Shown: positions 1-12,900, numbered from the stretch's first letter. The stretch is DNA of 64,000 nucleotides from Escallonia rubra (GCA_033065855.1 JAVXUO010003154.1:81911-145910), one strand, 5' to 3'. Notes: a model not told the origin generated them from the letters alone. A program made the numbers and translations.

Positions 1-2684
1 CATTAATTGGAGTCTTTAGCGACCATTATCACCACCTGTATTGATTGTGACCTTTAGCGAAAATTTATAATGCTCTTAGGTTACAAATTAATGAGATGGG
101 GAGATTGGAATACCCGAAATTTTATTTAGTCGACAAGAACTTTGTTTTAGATCTTAATCTAAAGAGTTTGTAGTCTTGTAAAGTGATGTGGATGAAATGA
201 GAAAATAGTTAAGTGTGAGGGATGTCTTCAGCAATATTTCAAACTAGGGCAACCATATAATAATGAGACCTTTAGAGGACAATCGTCCAAGCTTTTGCAG
301 CCACCTTAGTTTACGTAAATTAAGAGAGAGAGAGAAGAAGCAAGCTATGGCAAGAAGATTTCAATGTAAAAATCTCTAGCCTCCCTCTTTAATCTTGGCC
401 ATGTTATTGGGTGTTCTAGCTAGGTTTTTATGTATGAATTCAGTGGTCATTGGTTTGAGTGTTAGGGTATTGTGTGTGTTTCAAAGAGTGAGATGTGGGT
501 GTGTTTGAGAAGAAGGCTGCTATAGAGCAGCATAAGAGTGGGTTACAATTTTTATCGTATCTCCTCAATTTCAAATCCAATTGAGATTATTTTATACTTT
601 CTAAAAACCTCATTGTGTCGTCTTCAACTTTTTAGTTTTGAGTTTTCTCAGAATTCTACGTTTGCACATTGAAAAATGACCTTAAAGTCAATTCACTATA
701 GAAGTCCATAATTTTTTTGTTTCTGGCAGTCACTTTGATTTGTCATATAAAATTAATTATTGATGGGATTTTTTTGAAATTTATATGTCTAGAAACCTAA
801 AAAAGTCCTCATAAACTTTGTAGTTTTGAGTTTTCTAATATTCATAGTATTTCTGCTCCAAAATAACCATTGAACAAAACTGGTCTGCACAGAGATGTGC
901 TGATTCTATCAGCCATTTCGATTTGCTATAGAGAGGCCATTACTCATTGGATTTTTGTGAACCTTATATTTATGTAAACCTTAGAAATTCTAATTTAACT
1001 TTGTAGTTCTGAGTTTTTTAAGATTCGTCATGTTTCGGCCTCAAAATGGTCGATGTACAAAACTAGGGTTTGCTGAAAAATGTTGTTTCTAGAATTACAG
1101 ATCAGTCCGTTACCCAAAACTTTTTAAAATATTTGTAAGCATATTTGGGCAAAGTGTAAAACTAAAACTCAAATAATTTTTGCAAAACCTTTGATGTGGA
1201 ATTTTCTGGGCATGGGATGGGCATGTAATTATTTTGAAAATATACTTTTGAATTGTTTGATATAGTAAACAAAAAAAAAATTAGCCGGAAGTTTTACAGT
1301 GATCTAAACCCATTGAGATGGTTGAGCTTCTAAAATCTCGAGCCATTTTGGTGATGTTTGAACATATTTTCAGATAGGAACCTTAGCGCTCAATTTAAGG
1401 AGCGGTTTAGGGTTCCAAACAGAGAATTCCTAGAAAGGCAATTTATGTCCGAAAAACCGACATAGTTTTTTAAAACACTGTTTTGAGTTATATTTGGTGT
1501 GTAACGGTACATTAGGTGTAAGGGTAATTTGGTAATTTTTCACAAGTCTAGGGGCATTTTGGTAATTTTGTGCTATTAGGGGAACTTTAGTACCTAGGCA
1601 TGATTGAGTGGACGTAAATAACATCCTTATAGATTATTGTTTCGGTTCCGATAGATAAGAGCTAGGGCAGGCTTGGGAACAAGAACCAGTTATTGAGTGA
1701 GGTAAGTACCCCTACCATGTTCTTCCTTATACTCTATTTGCAAAATATATAATGTATACATGTTTTTATCAAATGAAGGTTTTTGAAGTACTTTTACTGC
1801 ACACATTTTCGTGATAAATAGTTTGATGAGAGTTTGAGTTAGAATGCCGTGGACTATTGTGTGAATAATTGATTTATACTCTGTACATGTTGAATGGGAT
1901 GATAAATTTGACTGGGTTACTGTGCCCCATTACCATGGGGGAAAGTGGATTCCGGATCCTGGTCAACGGGAACATACGTTGGCGCACAGTACTGTTGCAT
2001 TATGGTTCACCCTTGTGTCCACAGTATTATTTATCCCGGGTGGATGAGGGATTTTGGGTCCTAGTCAGTGGTGGGACCATACGCTGACTGCAATATACCA
2101 AGTTATGATTAACGGTGAGAATTGCTAATGCGTTTTCTTAATGATTACACTCTAGTTGAGTTCTTTTAGTGCAAATGCATATATGTATGTAAATATGTTT
2201 AGTAATATTTTATTTTGGTGACATTGAATTCCTGATTTTAAAAAGAAAAACCCATGGCATGTTTGAATTCTTCAAACCTATTTTAGGGATATGGCATGTG
2301 TATTTACTGGCCCCAGCTCACCCCTTTTATGAATGTTTTCAGGATGGAGTCACAGAAGATGCTCGTTAGGAAGTTGATTTAGGTTTCTTGAGAAATCACA
2401 GTACAACTAGTTTATTTTTATGAATTGTTTGGAGCTTAAATCTTCATGAGGTTCTTTGAAATAATTTATATCAGTCATTTATGGAGGTATTCAGTAGAGG
2501 AAATTTTGGTAAGATCTATAAGTACCTCTTTAGAAGTCATATTAAGGTGTTAGTTAATGCATGACTCTCGATTTGTGTACAGGTTTTAATAAGGTCTGGC
2601 AGAACCCAAAATAGTTGTCTGAATGGGTCTGCGGCCTGTCACGGATCTAGCTCACGGGCCTATCTGTGGGTTTGGGTCGTGACA
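1..2684 (+). mobile_element. 3' end of a plus-strand Ty3/gypsy family A element (PPT + 3' LTR)
   Basis: The LTR runs from TGGAATACCCG at 106 to GTCGTGACA at 2684, about 2.58 kb. It is the reverse complement counterpart of the LTR at 5856-8464: both outer ends match (TGTAACACCCGAAATTTTATT against TGGAATACCCGAAATTTTATT) and so do the inner ends. Just before it, at 93-105, is a purine-rich ATGGGGAGA tract, the expected polypurine primer of a plus-strand element. This is therefore a 3' LTR whose internal region lies left of the window, and not a simple solo LTR. The five bases after the LTR (TCTTT) differ from those before it (AGAT), which also argues against a solo LTR. Confidence 0.75.
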
Positions 2685-3381
2685 TCTTTTCTCTTAGAAT
2701 CTTTAATACCATCATTAAGTGTTGTTCTTGTTCTACCCTCGTCTTAGAATATATCAGTATATCATCAATGAACACCACTACAAACTGATCCAAGAAGGGT
2801 TTGAACACTCGATTCATTAAATCCATAAACGCTGCTGGAGCGTTAGTCAACCCAAAAGGCATAACCAAAAATCCATAGTGCCCATATCTAGTTTGAAAGG
2901 CCATCTTTGGCACATCTTTTGACTTGATCTTTAGCTGGTGATACCCCGAACGAAGGTCAATCTTTGAAAAACAATTTGCCCCTTGTAACTGATCAAACAG
3001 ATTGTCTATACGAGGCAAAGGGTAATGATTCCTTATCGTCACCTTGTTTAACTCTCAGTAGTCGGTGCACAACCTCATCGTCCCATCCTTCTTCTTTACA
3101 AATAAGACCGGTGCACCATAGGGCGACGCACTAGGGCGAATAAACCATTTGTCTAGAAGATCCTGTAGTTGTTTTCCTAGTTCTCTCAACTCCATGGGTG
3201 CCATACGATTTGGTGCCTTAGAAATGGGGGTAGTTCCAGAAATTAAATCAATATTAAATTTAACTTCCCTATTAGGCGGCATCCCCTGCAAATCTTCTGG
3301 AAATACCTCAGGAAACTCATTTACCACGAAAATATCTTGTAACTTTAACTCATACTGTAGGGTGTCTATTACATAAACCAA
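2685..3381 (-). pseudogene. Reverse transcriptase fragment (family A)
   Basis: Two same-frame blocks, 3055-3381 and 2685-3042, are separated by one TGA. They carry RT palm and finger motifs: [17 protein letters not shown], then [26 protein letters not shown] and the catalytic [10 protein letters not shown]. The TGA falls where related elements have an arginine after CTDY, so a CGA-to-TGA transition is the likely cause. The domain ends about ten residues after the catalytic block. The open frame then runs 12 codons into the adjacent LTR, and that tail is not RT. The thumb, RNase H and integrase are absent. The role would have been copying element RNA into DNA in cytoplasmic particles. Confidence 0.88.
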
Positions 3382-3484
3382 GTACCCACAACAACTTTTC
3401 TAAAGAGTCGGTTTGCTTGTAAGGCAGAAACCATAGGTGGAGGGGGTGTGATACTAGACCCTTGGAAAATCAAGTGGTCTTGAC

Positions 3485-3820
3485 CTAGGATGTCAAAGTC
3501 ACTCTCTTATGGAAGCAATCTACAGAGGCATGAAATACCAACCAATCCATCCCCAATATAACATCAAACTCCCACATGTCTAAACAAATTAGGTTTGTCA
3601 CTAGTTCTCTACTCTTAATTTCTACTGGGCACTTCTTGACCACTTGGTTTGCAACAAACAAGTCCTCTATTGGGGCAGCAATGCATAGCGGCACATTTAA
3701 GAGCTCTAAACGCTTGTCTAAATGTTTAATAAAAGCACCTGATGCAAAGGAATGAGTAACACCGGAATCAAACAACACTTTTGCAAATGTGGAAGCAATA
3801 AGGAGTGTACCAGTAACCAC
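3485..3820 (-). pseudogene. Retropepsin-like aspartic protease fragment (family A)
   Basis: This 111-residue open stretch contains LFDSGVTHSF, the D-S-G active-site block of plant Ty3/gypsy proteases, followed by the usual flap and WLVFHASVDC region and the phrase FDVILGMDWL. It lies between the zinc knuckle of gag and the RT, the expected order. It should process the gag-pol polyprotein. The frame is interrupted on both sides, so it is a remnant. The family assignment is firm; activity is very unlikely. Confidence 0.82.
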
Positions 3821-3904
3821 AAAGTCTGAAGCCTGTGCATCCTACCGAGTCATAGAAAAAACTCTCAATGTTCCCCTAGGCTTCACTACGTCATTCTTCA
3901 CTTG

Positions 3905-5593
3905 GTTCTGAGGTTCCGCCCTAGGACAATTCCTAGCTAGATGGCCCTTCTGACCACACTCAAAACATTTTGTTATCCCCCACCGACATGGCTATCCCAG
4001 ATAAAATCGTTGGCACCTGTAACATATTTGTGCTCCGGATTTTCCACCTCTCCTGGCTGTTGGATTCTTTTGAACATTCGATCTTGGGTCATTCATTTGC
4101 TGCGCTGACGCTCGACTTCCAGACTCTTGTCTCTATTCATTCCACCTTTGAGGCTGCTGTCCTTGGTTAACTTCTTGGGGGTTTGGGGGGCTTTGAGGTA
4201 TCGTCGGACATGCTGTTTTGTGAAGCTCGTTATTTTTATCCCTCTTCTTTTGTTGGTCCCGCATCCTGTACAGGTCTTTGATGTCCCTTTCCGCGATTAG
4301 GGCTCTGTCCACCACGTCTGCATAGGTTCCCAACCTCAACGTAGAGATACAAGACAGGATACCGAGCCTCGTTCCATTCTTAAATTTTCTTGCTCGCTTG
4401 GCTTCGGTGTCCACCAAATGAGTAGCGTGTCGAGACAGTTGAGTGAATACAGCCTCGCATTCGTTGACCGAATGGTTCCCCTAGTCAGCTGTATGAATTC
4501 CATCTCCATATGCTTCTTTACGGTCTGGGGAAAGTACTTCTCAAGAAATAATTCCTTAAAGGCTTCGCACTCCATATTTGCAACAACATCAGCCTTCACT
4601 CGTTTGGTAGCCTTCCACCATTGATTGGCCTCATCTCTCAGCATGAATGCCGTGAATGTTACTTTTTGCCTCTCGGTACACCATAGAATCTCAAAGATGC
4701 CTTCCAAGTCTGATAACCAGGACTCAACCTTGAAGGGATTAGTGGTACCAGAGAAGGATGTCGGGTCCATCCTCTAAAACCTTTCAATCGTCGAGCGTCC
4801 AGTTCCAGTAACATGACATTCCACTACCCTTGTGAGGTTCTCTACCACCCGAAACACATCCTCGCCTTGGGCACCATTCCTTTTCTCACCTTGAACACCA
4901 TTCCATCGAACCGTTTTACCATAACATCTTATTCTTAGTCGATAAGGGTTTGTTCTACATTCATCTCCTCACAAAAGCAATAACATCTTAACTTTCATTC
5001 CCTTAACCAAGTAATGTATAAGTGACCCATTAATTCAGGTTCATCCTAGAGGTTGTATAACAAACGATTCAAAATATAATAAAATCAAAATTATTTACTA
5101 AATCAACGGTACTAATTTATTCCCAAGGATACTTGTCCAATACAACGATTCTAACAGGAAAAGGAACATCTGCCTATTCTCCTAATTTAGCTACTACTCC
5201 TTTCCTTTCTTCCCTCACCCTAATCATTTCCCTCTTCCTAATCATATGCTTGCTCAATGTAGGTGTCCCATTCATGGATCCACTGCTATATTTCAGCCCG
5301 GGAGAAAATTTCCGAATCTTCACCTCCCAACCGAGTCCGTAGCTCTATAACTTTCTTCCCAAAATAGTAATTGTAGTCCTTCTGTCTTTGCTCCGAGTTA
5401 AAGCTGTAGTTGATCCTCATACTCTCCAATTGGGTCTCTACTACTCTAATTTCCTCCTTCAACCATTGTGTCTCCTTCTATAGTGGAATCACCCTCTCTT
5501 CCAAATCTGTCGCGTCCTCCTTGGGACGCTTTCCCAGTTTCTTGCTTTCATTGTAAGGTGCTTGGCTAGAATCTCCGGATCCTTCAGAAGGCA
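3905..5593 (-). pseudogene. gag polyprotein remnant with zinc knuckle (family A)
   Basis: Several frames together make a gag. A likely start is at 5593 (ATG with a charged N-terminus, KRPKED). The retrotransposon gag domain is at 4336-4770 (PTFSG-type block, then LRDEANQWWKA and FLEKYFPQ). The end of that domain is at 4133-4417 (TYADVVDRALIAERDI). A CCHC zinc knuckle, CFECGQKGHLARNC, is at about 3925-3970. Gag would form the virus-like particle and bind element RNA. Stops and frameshifts separate the pieces. The 3906-4130 stretch between the knuckle and the main domain is read only in short frames. Confidence 0.82.
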
Positions 5594-5840
5594 TCTGACT
5601 AACCTCTATCGATAGGCTATCCTTGCTCTGACCTGCCGTAATCCTATCACAACACAATTATCATAGATATCTTCCATTAATACAGTATCGCTTAATTTAA
5701 AATTAAACACTTAGTCGATTACCGATTCGCTAGGAAGCATATCACAAATCCCAAATTTTCACTTAGTCAAGATCCTTTCCTTTCCTACCCTACCCCAACT
5801 CATTCGCCTACATACGAGTCTACAAAATCATATACTTATC

Positions 5841-5851
5841 CTCTGATACCA
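5841..5851 (-). other. Primer binding site (initiator tRNA-Met type), family A
   Basis: On the minus strand the sequence TGGTATCAGAG starts a few bases after the LTR terminus GTCGTGACA. It matches the end complement of initiator tRNA-Met, the usual primer of many plant LTR retrotransposons. It shows that the LTR at 5856-8464 is the 5' LTR and that the element reads leftwards. Confidence 0.85.
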
Positions 5852-5855
5852 ATTC

Positions 5856-8464
5856 TGTCACGACCCAAACCAATGGGTAGCCCATGAGCTAGATCTGTGA
5901 CAGGCCACAGGCTCATTCGAACATCCACCCATGGCTCTGCCAGGCCTTACTACAACATGTACTCAAAATTTAATCTAACATTACTAATCTCCAAAATAGT
6001 TTGATTGACTATTAAAAGCCTCACTTAGACATTCATCAATAATCCAATTAAAAACTCTCACTTACATGTCATTGACAATTACAGAGAAATTCGAGGAAAC
6101 CTAAGCTCCTTACAATAACTCATCCATAAAAACTACTATGAAACTAAATCTCTCGACTCAATAGAACTTCATTATTCTAAAAGTTCTCTCATCAGACGCT
6201 CCTTCCTCACATTGCTCATAAGGACCCGCCTCTCCTAGGTTGCACAAACGGTTCTCAAACTGAAGTATAACATCAAGAAAATTTCATTTGCATCTATAAC
6301 ATATAAACACAATTTAGGTGTGCTACGGTCAGTGTATAAGCCCCCCTGACTAGGGCCCGAAATCCCTCCTACACCGGGATACATAATTCTTTGGACGCAA
6401 GGGTGAACCACAAGCAACAGTATTGTGCATCAACATACAATTCCCATTGACCAGGGCCCGAAATCCAACTTTCCCCCATTGGATATGGGGCACAACAACC
6501 AGTCAAGTTTACCATCTCATTCAACATGTACGGAATAATAATCAACTACTCATAGAACAATCCATGGCATTTTTAAACTTGATTTTCTCATCAAACAATT
6601 TAACAAAAACATATGTAGTACAAGAACTTCAAAAAAATTGATTTGATTAAATCATGTATACATTTATATCTTTTAATTTGCAAATAGAGTATACGGAAGA
6701 ACATGACAGGAGTACTTACTTGCATAACTAAACGGTTCTTTCTCCCAAGCATGTCCTAGCTCTTGTCTATTATAATCTAAACAATAAATCATCCGAATGC
6801 CGTTCAATCATGCCTAGGTGCTAAACTACCCCCCAAGCGAGTAAAATTACCAAAATACCCCTAGACTTGTGTAAAATTACCAATTTACCCTGATGCCTAA
6901 CGTACCATTACACACCCAGAAATAAGCCAAAACATCTTTTTAAACAACTAGCTGGATTTTTCAGACAAGAATGGCCTTTTTGAAAATTCTGCGTTCGGAA
7001 CTCTAAAATGTTCCTTAAATTAAGCGCCAAGGTTATTATTTCAAAAATATATCAAACGGCATCGGAATGCAACAAAATTTTAGTTGCTCAAGAGTCTCAA
7101 TAAGTTTAGATCATTGTAAAATTTTGGGCTAAAAATAATGTTTTTTACCATACCAAATAATTCAAAAATATGTTTTCATAATAAAATTATTTGAGACCAT
7201 TCCCATGCCCAAAAAAATCCCAAAAAATTTCATGTCGAAGATTTTGAAAAAATAATATGAGTTTTTATTGGCACTTTGCCTAATTATATCTGTAAATAGC
7301 CCTAAAAATTCAAAATAGTGACAGCTCACCAAAACTCTATTATTCATCATCTTCCTCACCAAATCAGCCATAACCCTAATTTTTATTCTCTTTCTTCTCC
7401 CTTTCAACACAGCCACTCCCTGCCATGGCTGCCCCACAGCCACCTCTCTCTCTCTCTCTCCCCCCACCATTTCAAGCCACCACCAAGCCCTAGCCCTAAT
7501 TCTCTTTCTCTGTATACAATCCAATCGCACCACCCCACCATGGCTGCCCTTGCAACCTCTCCCTCTCCTATTTTCCTCCTCTGTATTCATTTAAACACCA
7601 CAGCCACTCACACACAATGCCCCCAACACACCTTACACATAACCTACACAGCTGCCCCATGGCAGCCCCTTCCCCCTCCATTTTTTCCACTTTTCACCCT
7701 CATAAACATCACACAAATCATCCACACAAGCCAGCACCATGGCAGCCCCTTCCCCCTCCCTTTTTCCACTTCTACACCCATTTAAACACCACATAAACAC
7801 ACCCACAACACATCACCATGGCTATCCATCATGGTAACCCTCCCCCTCCATGCCATTAACCGCATAACACAATACTACATCGCACTTACACCACTGTCCC
7901 ACTACGGCAGCCTCCTTCTTTCATCCTTCAACCCCAAATTTCATCCCCCACCACACACTCACAAGCACACCATCACGGCTCCATGGGCAGCCCCTCATTT
8001 CCTCCATCACGGCACAAACCAAGCATCCACCCCCCCCATATGGCTGCCACCATACGATAGCCATTGCACATATTTAATCCTTGTCAAACACACACCAAAA
8101 GTACCCAATTTACACACCAAAAACCTATCTAAAACATTCAAATCATGGTTAAAATTAAAGAGAAGGCCTAGGAATTTTTTACCTTGAATTTTCTTTGCCC
8201 TAGCTTGGGCTTTACCCTCTCTTCTCTCTTCTTTTTCACGTGAAATAGGGCTGGTAGATCTGCTAGGACAACTGCCCTCTCAAGGTTCTCTTTATATATG
8301 GTTGCCCAAGGTTGAAATTTTCTAAAGACCCTCGCACTGTGCTATCTTCTCGTCTTACCCTCACTCCTTTAAAAGACTACAAATTTTTTACTTAAAGTAA
8401 GGAACAATAAAACTTTTCGACACATAAGAGTTTTATCGATAAAAATAAAATTTCGGGTGTTACA
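5856..8464 (-). repeat. 5' LTR of the minus-strand family A element
   Basis: The LTR is 2609 bp. Read on the minus strand it begins TGTAACACCCG (8464) and ends GTCGTGACA (5856), so it has the 5'-TG...CA-3' ends. It is homologous over both ends to the inverted copy at 106-2684. The middle differs: 7410-8060 here is a C-rich block absent from the other copy. The five bases outside it are ATGCA (8465-8469); the matching copy of a target duplication would lie off the window. Confidence 0.82.
7410..8060. repeat. Degenerate C-rich repeats with CCATGG cores inside a family A LTR
   Basis: Phrases of the type CCATGGCAGCCCCTTCCCCC and CCATGGCTGCCC recur every 60-110 bp, mixed with CACA-rich spacers. 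The stretch gives long open frames on the plus strand (7318-7785, 7831-8187) that are low-complexity P/H/T/S-rich and look non-coding. The partner LTR at 106-2684 lacks this block, so it expanded or was inserted in this copy only. Confidence 0.6.
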
Positions 8465-8571
8465 ATGCATCCTGAACAAGTTTTTGATTTAAAATGGCCA
8501 AAATGCAATAAGTCAGCTAATAAGTGCAACTTATCCAGACTTCGGGTCATGGTATTGCGATTGTGATTATC

Positions 8572-9170
8572 TACAAGAGCGGGGTATCCCGACACTAGAG
8601 AATACCAATGTAGATGAACTGAATGACATGATATTGTCTGTGATTTCGGAAGAAAGTAGGACATATCTAAGTGTGTACACATTGTCTGGGAGCTAGACCA
8701 CCCATCTAGACCAGAACCTAACTCCACCAGAAGTGTTGCACACGATCTCTTATCAAGGACTGCCGAGCCATTCTTTAGAACTCAAAGAAGGTGCACCAGT
8801 GATACTCCTGCAATAATCTCAATGAGTCCATAGATTAGTGTAATGTAACGCATTTTATAGTTGATAAAATGGGTGATAGAGTCATCGATGTGCAAGTCAT
8901 TACAGGTTCACACTATGGTAAAACTGTTCTATCCCCACGTATTATTTTGTCACCTACTACCGAGAAGGAGACAATTTTCATTGAAAGTGGCATTTGCAAT
9001 AACTATAAACAAAATTCAAGGGCAAACGTTGAAGAATGTTGATGTGTATCTTCTAAACCTCGTAGCATTATGTGGTGGTATCACGTGCGATGGAGCCTGC
9101 AGGGTCAAAGATCCTGATAGTGGATCACACAAAAAATATAGTGTACCATGAAGTCCTTAATGCTATTTTA
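8572..9170 (+). pseudogene. Helitron helicase (PIF1-like RepHel) C-terminal remnant
   Basis: In broken frames the stretch reads the C-terminal end of a Helitron PIF1-family helicase: NTNVDELNDMILSVI at about 8605-8650, then a GLPSHSLELKEGAPVIL block at about 8757-8811. The hallmark AFAITINKIQGQTLKNVDVYL-type end lies in the 8861-9151 frame (ITINKIQGQTL), followed in another frame by TKNIVYHEVL. Several stops and frameshifts are present. The Rep (HUH) domain and helicase N-terminus are not here. The family A LTR ends at 8464, just upstream, so that insertion probably removed or displaced the 5' part. The role would have been rolling-circle transposition in the nucleus. Confidence 0.82.
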
Positions 9171-9275
9171 TCTTAATGTTTGTGATCTTTTTTCGCTTTA
9201 CCAAATTAGTCAGTGGTACATGTATATGTCAACTAAGCTTCTTAATGTATTTTGTTGAATTTAATGTAATACTTA

Positions 9276-9906
9276 GGCTCTGTTTGATAGAGTTTTTTTT
9301 TTTGGTCTTCAGTTTTTAAAGAGCAATTTTTAAAGAGCAGCTTAATTTATTTTTTTTTACAAAAACAAGTGGGTGTTTGATAACCCTTTTTTTTTTTAGT
9401 TTTTTTTTTTGGGTGTTTGGTAACCCTTTTTATTTTGACTTTTTATTTTGTGATGGTTTACGGTGGCGATGGTGGGGCGTAGCAGTGGTCGACGGTGATT
9501 GTGGCCGGCGGTGGCTGTCGGAGTGGTGGCTGCCGGCGGCCGGAGATGGTGGATGCCGACGGTGGTGTTTGTCAGCAGGCGACGGTGACTGTCGGGCGGC
9601 TGTGGTGGCCGGAGGCCACTTGCCGCCCGGTGGTGGTTGCCGGCGGCCGGAGGTGGCTGCCGGAGGTGGCCTCCGGCCAGCGGTGGTGGCTGCCGGCGGC
9701 AAGAGGTGGCTGTCGGTGGCTGCCGGGCGGTGGCTACTGGCGGTGGGTGAGTTGTGGTGGAGGTCTAAAAAAAAAAATTTAAGTGAAAAAAAGCTTTTTC
9801 CTCTTTTTTTTTTACTCTACAAAAAAAATTCCAAACAATCCTATTTTTTCCAATTTTCAAAACTGAAAAAAAAAAAGAGCAAGAAAAAACCCTGTCAAAT
9901 AGCCCC
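9276..9906. mobile_element. Small hAT-like (MITE-type) element with a GC-rich core
   Basis: The ends are imperfect inverted repeats: GCTCTGTTTGATAGAG at the left and, read backwards, GGGCTATTTGACAGGG at the right, each followed by poly-T. CTTAG occurs next to both ends (9272-9276 and 9906-9910). The core (9440-9765) is a run of degenerate GGTGGCTGCCGGCGG-type repeats that opens frames on both strands; I do not regard these as genes. Two similar pairs of ends occur at 27897-28898 and 36430-43617. The superfamily is inferred from the end sequence. A clear 8-bp TSD is not seen. Confidence 0.55.
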
Positions 9907-9983
9907 TTAGCTTTTGTTTGACACATTTGACTATTTTATTCACCGTGTCTTCCCCGTGTGTTTATGTTCACCGATACTACTGA

Positions 9984-12900
9984 CACTACAACAAAAATGA
10001 GATGTCCCCACGAATATGCCAACGGTGCTCTCGGCACCGTCAGTATGGGTGCATGTGTACCAACGGTAAAAACACTACCGTCGTCTTATATCCCAAATTA
10101 GAGTAAAAGAAGCTTTCTATATCTTGATATCCTGAATTGCAATCTCAAATTGGATCTCTTCACATCTGTTCAAACCCTCCAGCCCCGCCCATCGCCGCCA
10201 TAACTATCCACCAGGTTTCAATTCTCCTCATCTTTCTTGTTATCGATTCATTTTGTTTTTGCTCTCCACTCCTCTCAACCGTTTTCTTGCTCCTCCCGAT
10301 CAATAATGGTATCTATTTTTGAAGAATCTCTTTGATCTATGTCTACTAGGTCACCGCCGATCTCGATCTACCACGTCACCTCCATCACTAAGCTTAGTTA
10401 GGGCTTTAATTTTCAGATTTCGAAGTCTCGTGGTGCACAAGTGATAAGTTAAGGTCTCAGAATTTTACTGTCTTCGTCTCTGTGTCTCTAATTTGATAAT
10501 TTCCTTGGAAATTTTTCTCTAAACAGTTGTATTATTATATTGGTTTTGGCATCAATTTAGGTTCTTAGTTTGTTATCTGTTCTCTCTTTCTTTTTTAATA
10601 CCTTTAATTATGTCTGCATTTTTATCTTTCCCTATTTTTTCAGTCATTGTATTTGTCTTTATGTTTTGATCTGAAAATTTGTTCACTATAAAATCTAATG
10701 GTTCCAGCATTGAGAAAAATTCATTTTGTTGATACCTAAAAAATTTGATTATGATTTTTTGGAAATATGTAGCCGACTATTAGTTTAGAATTTTACTACT
10801 TTTAGTGTTGTACGTGATAGCTTGCCGATTAATTTGCATGCTTATAATCTGCCATCTTCTTTCTTCATTTATTCATAGTTAAACATGCATGCTATCTATG
10901 TACACCACCACCGTTATTGAATTGCAACCATTAACATATATCAATTATGCAATTGTTGATATGTGAAATCCCTGTTTTGTTGTTACAATTGCTGAGTAGG
11001 CACCAGCACCAGATGCTAATGGATGGAAGACAATTCCATATATCCCTATTCAATTTTTAGTCCATTAAATTCAATTTTTCCAACAACACCTGCCCAAGTT
11101 TTTTCTATGCAGGACCTCTTTGAGTTCATACGCTCAAGCCCCCTAATAGGCAAATTGGGTCTAGGCTCAGAGATGGTAGCTGAGTGCACTAACAAGTGGT
11201 TAAACTATTGAATGCGGTTATGTAAAATGTTTCAGCTAAATGAGCTTTACTTGACAACACCTTAGAAAGCTAGAATCTATCATTGCTATATACATATGCT
11301 CTTATGGTGTGAACAGATGATTTTCATCACTGATCATTGTTGAAATATGGAGATGATATCCCTCCTTTAGTGGTATATATTTCACTTTCCCACCTTCTTT
11401 CTCTATTTCCTATTGCGGTTTAAATTCTTGGTGGCTGATAATGCCGCAGTGCATTAGTAGACAGTTATATACATCCAAAGCACTTTAAAAACTGTTATGT
11501 TGGTATTTCTTTTGTGATGCAGATTGGTTTTAGTATGCCAAAAGGTTGTGGAATAAACAAGAATTTCACCAGCCCCAACTCCATTTAGCTACTCTAGCAC
11601 AAATGGCCCTTATAAGTGGGGGTGTTTAAGTCATGTGAGCTTAGAATGTTTAGTTGGAAAACTACAGGGTGGTTGTGAACAAAAACTTAAAGCCCTTGAT
11701 CCGAGAGTACTATCCTGCAACTGCTACTTTGGTGGTTGAGAATGACTTCTAAGTTGCAGCCTGTTTATTTACCTTGCATTACCTGTCTTACACTAATAAT
11801 CTTATGTTAGATATCATATCAAATAAATTCTTTAACATCATTCTACACTAGTGTGCATACTTGGAGTTACTTATCAAGGATATTTGTAACTCTAGAGGAT
11901 GCTTTGTGGAAATAAGTTATGAAGGAAATGCAAGACTGACGATACAGAGGTTAAAAACTACAATATGTGCAAATGCATTGGCATTCTCCTTCTGAGCACC
12001 GGATAAATGGGGTCCGGTATGCTCCTCATCTTGCTCCGTTGACATGTTACCAATTGAGATTTATATCATGATGCATTTTGTGGTTGACTGTAACATACAT
12101 CCCTTTGTTTGATCGGAAGCTTGTCATTGCTGGCTTGTGATACTAGAAGAATGCAAAATCTTGAATAGCACATAGGGTGATGATGGCAACATCATGGTTC
12201 AAGGTTGGTTGTAGATCTTCATCTAGTCACTAAGAGTGATGATGGCAGCATCATAGTTCAAGGAATCACATACCACTATGGTCGTGCAGATCCAACTGTC
12301 ATAAGGTATGTACCAAATAGCGCTATGAATTTGTACTTACTTGTTTCCCTTGCATTAGTGGTATGTGTGTGTGTGTGTGCGCGTGTATCACTAAACTATC
12401 TATTTATGAATTTTAGGGGGTTGAAGCTCTCTAAAGGTTGTTCAAGATGCAAAGGATAAGCTTTTTCCTTGAATTAAATGCAAGATAGAACTTTGGAGCA
12501 AAAAGCATGCCATAGATGATGCTAAGGGAGCATTCAAAAATACCTTGCATGTTATATTCACAGGGGGAGCAAAAATTTCTTATTTACGCATGTAAAAGAA
12601 ATTTAATTCTAAGAATAACACCTTGAAGCAAAGGCTTCTTAGTTTATGCCAACCTTATACAAAATTGGTTGGGGTTCATTGAGATTATTAATGTTGGTAG
12701 GTGGTGTAGTTTACAATCGCCATTAGCATCAACTTTCTTGTGTTTATTGTTTGCAGTACTTCAACTGTGGTGATCATTTGAAGGATTACTTTCTTTTGTT
12801 TCTATTTCTTTTGAAGTTGGTTTATGTGTGTTTGCATTTAAGTGCTTTAAAGATAATGTTCCACTATGGTTAGATCTCTTAATATTGAAGTTGGTGCTTG

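Larger units (their letters stand above)
2685..8464 (-). mobile_element. Truncated Ty3/gypsy family A retrotransposon (chromovirus-like), minus strand
   Basis: Reading leftwards, the element has a 5' LTR (5856-8464), an initiator-Met-type primer binding site, gag with a zinc knuckle, protease and the first part of reverse transcriptase. It then stops abruptly at 2684, where an oppositely oriented LTR of the same family begins. RNase H, integrase and this copy's own 3' LTR are missing from the window. If the plus-strand copy simply inserted here, they lie to the left of it. The coding region is broken by stops, so this copy cannot act alone. The gag and RT style and the PBS resemble the Tekay/Del type of chromovirus; that lineage assignment is inference. 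Confidence 0.8.

Noticed and set aside
7318..8187. 155- and 118-codon frames in the CCATGG-rich block
   Set aside because: Low-complexity P, H, T and S without any motif, inside an LTR. They come from the C-rich repeat composition.
106..8464. A single element with direct LTRs at both ends
   Set aside because: The two LTRs are inverted relative to each other and only one has a matching PBS, so they cannot be the two LTRs of one unrearranged element.
9377..9910. Long open frames on both strands in a GC-rich block
   Set aside because: The frames translate to simple Gly/Arg/Trp or Pro/Ala/Ser text from a degenerate trinucleotide-like repeat and run into the poly-T end of the element. No domain and no splice sites.
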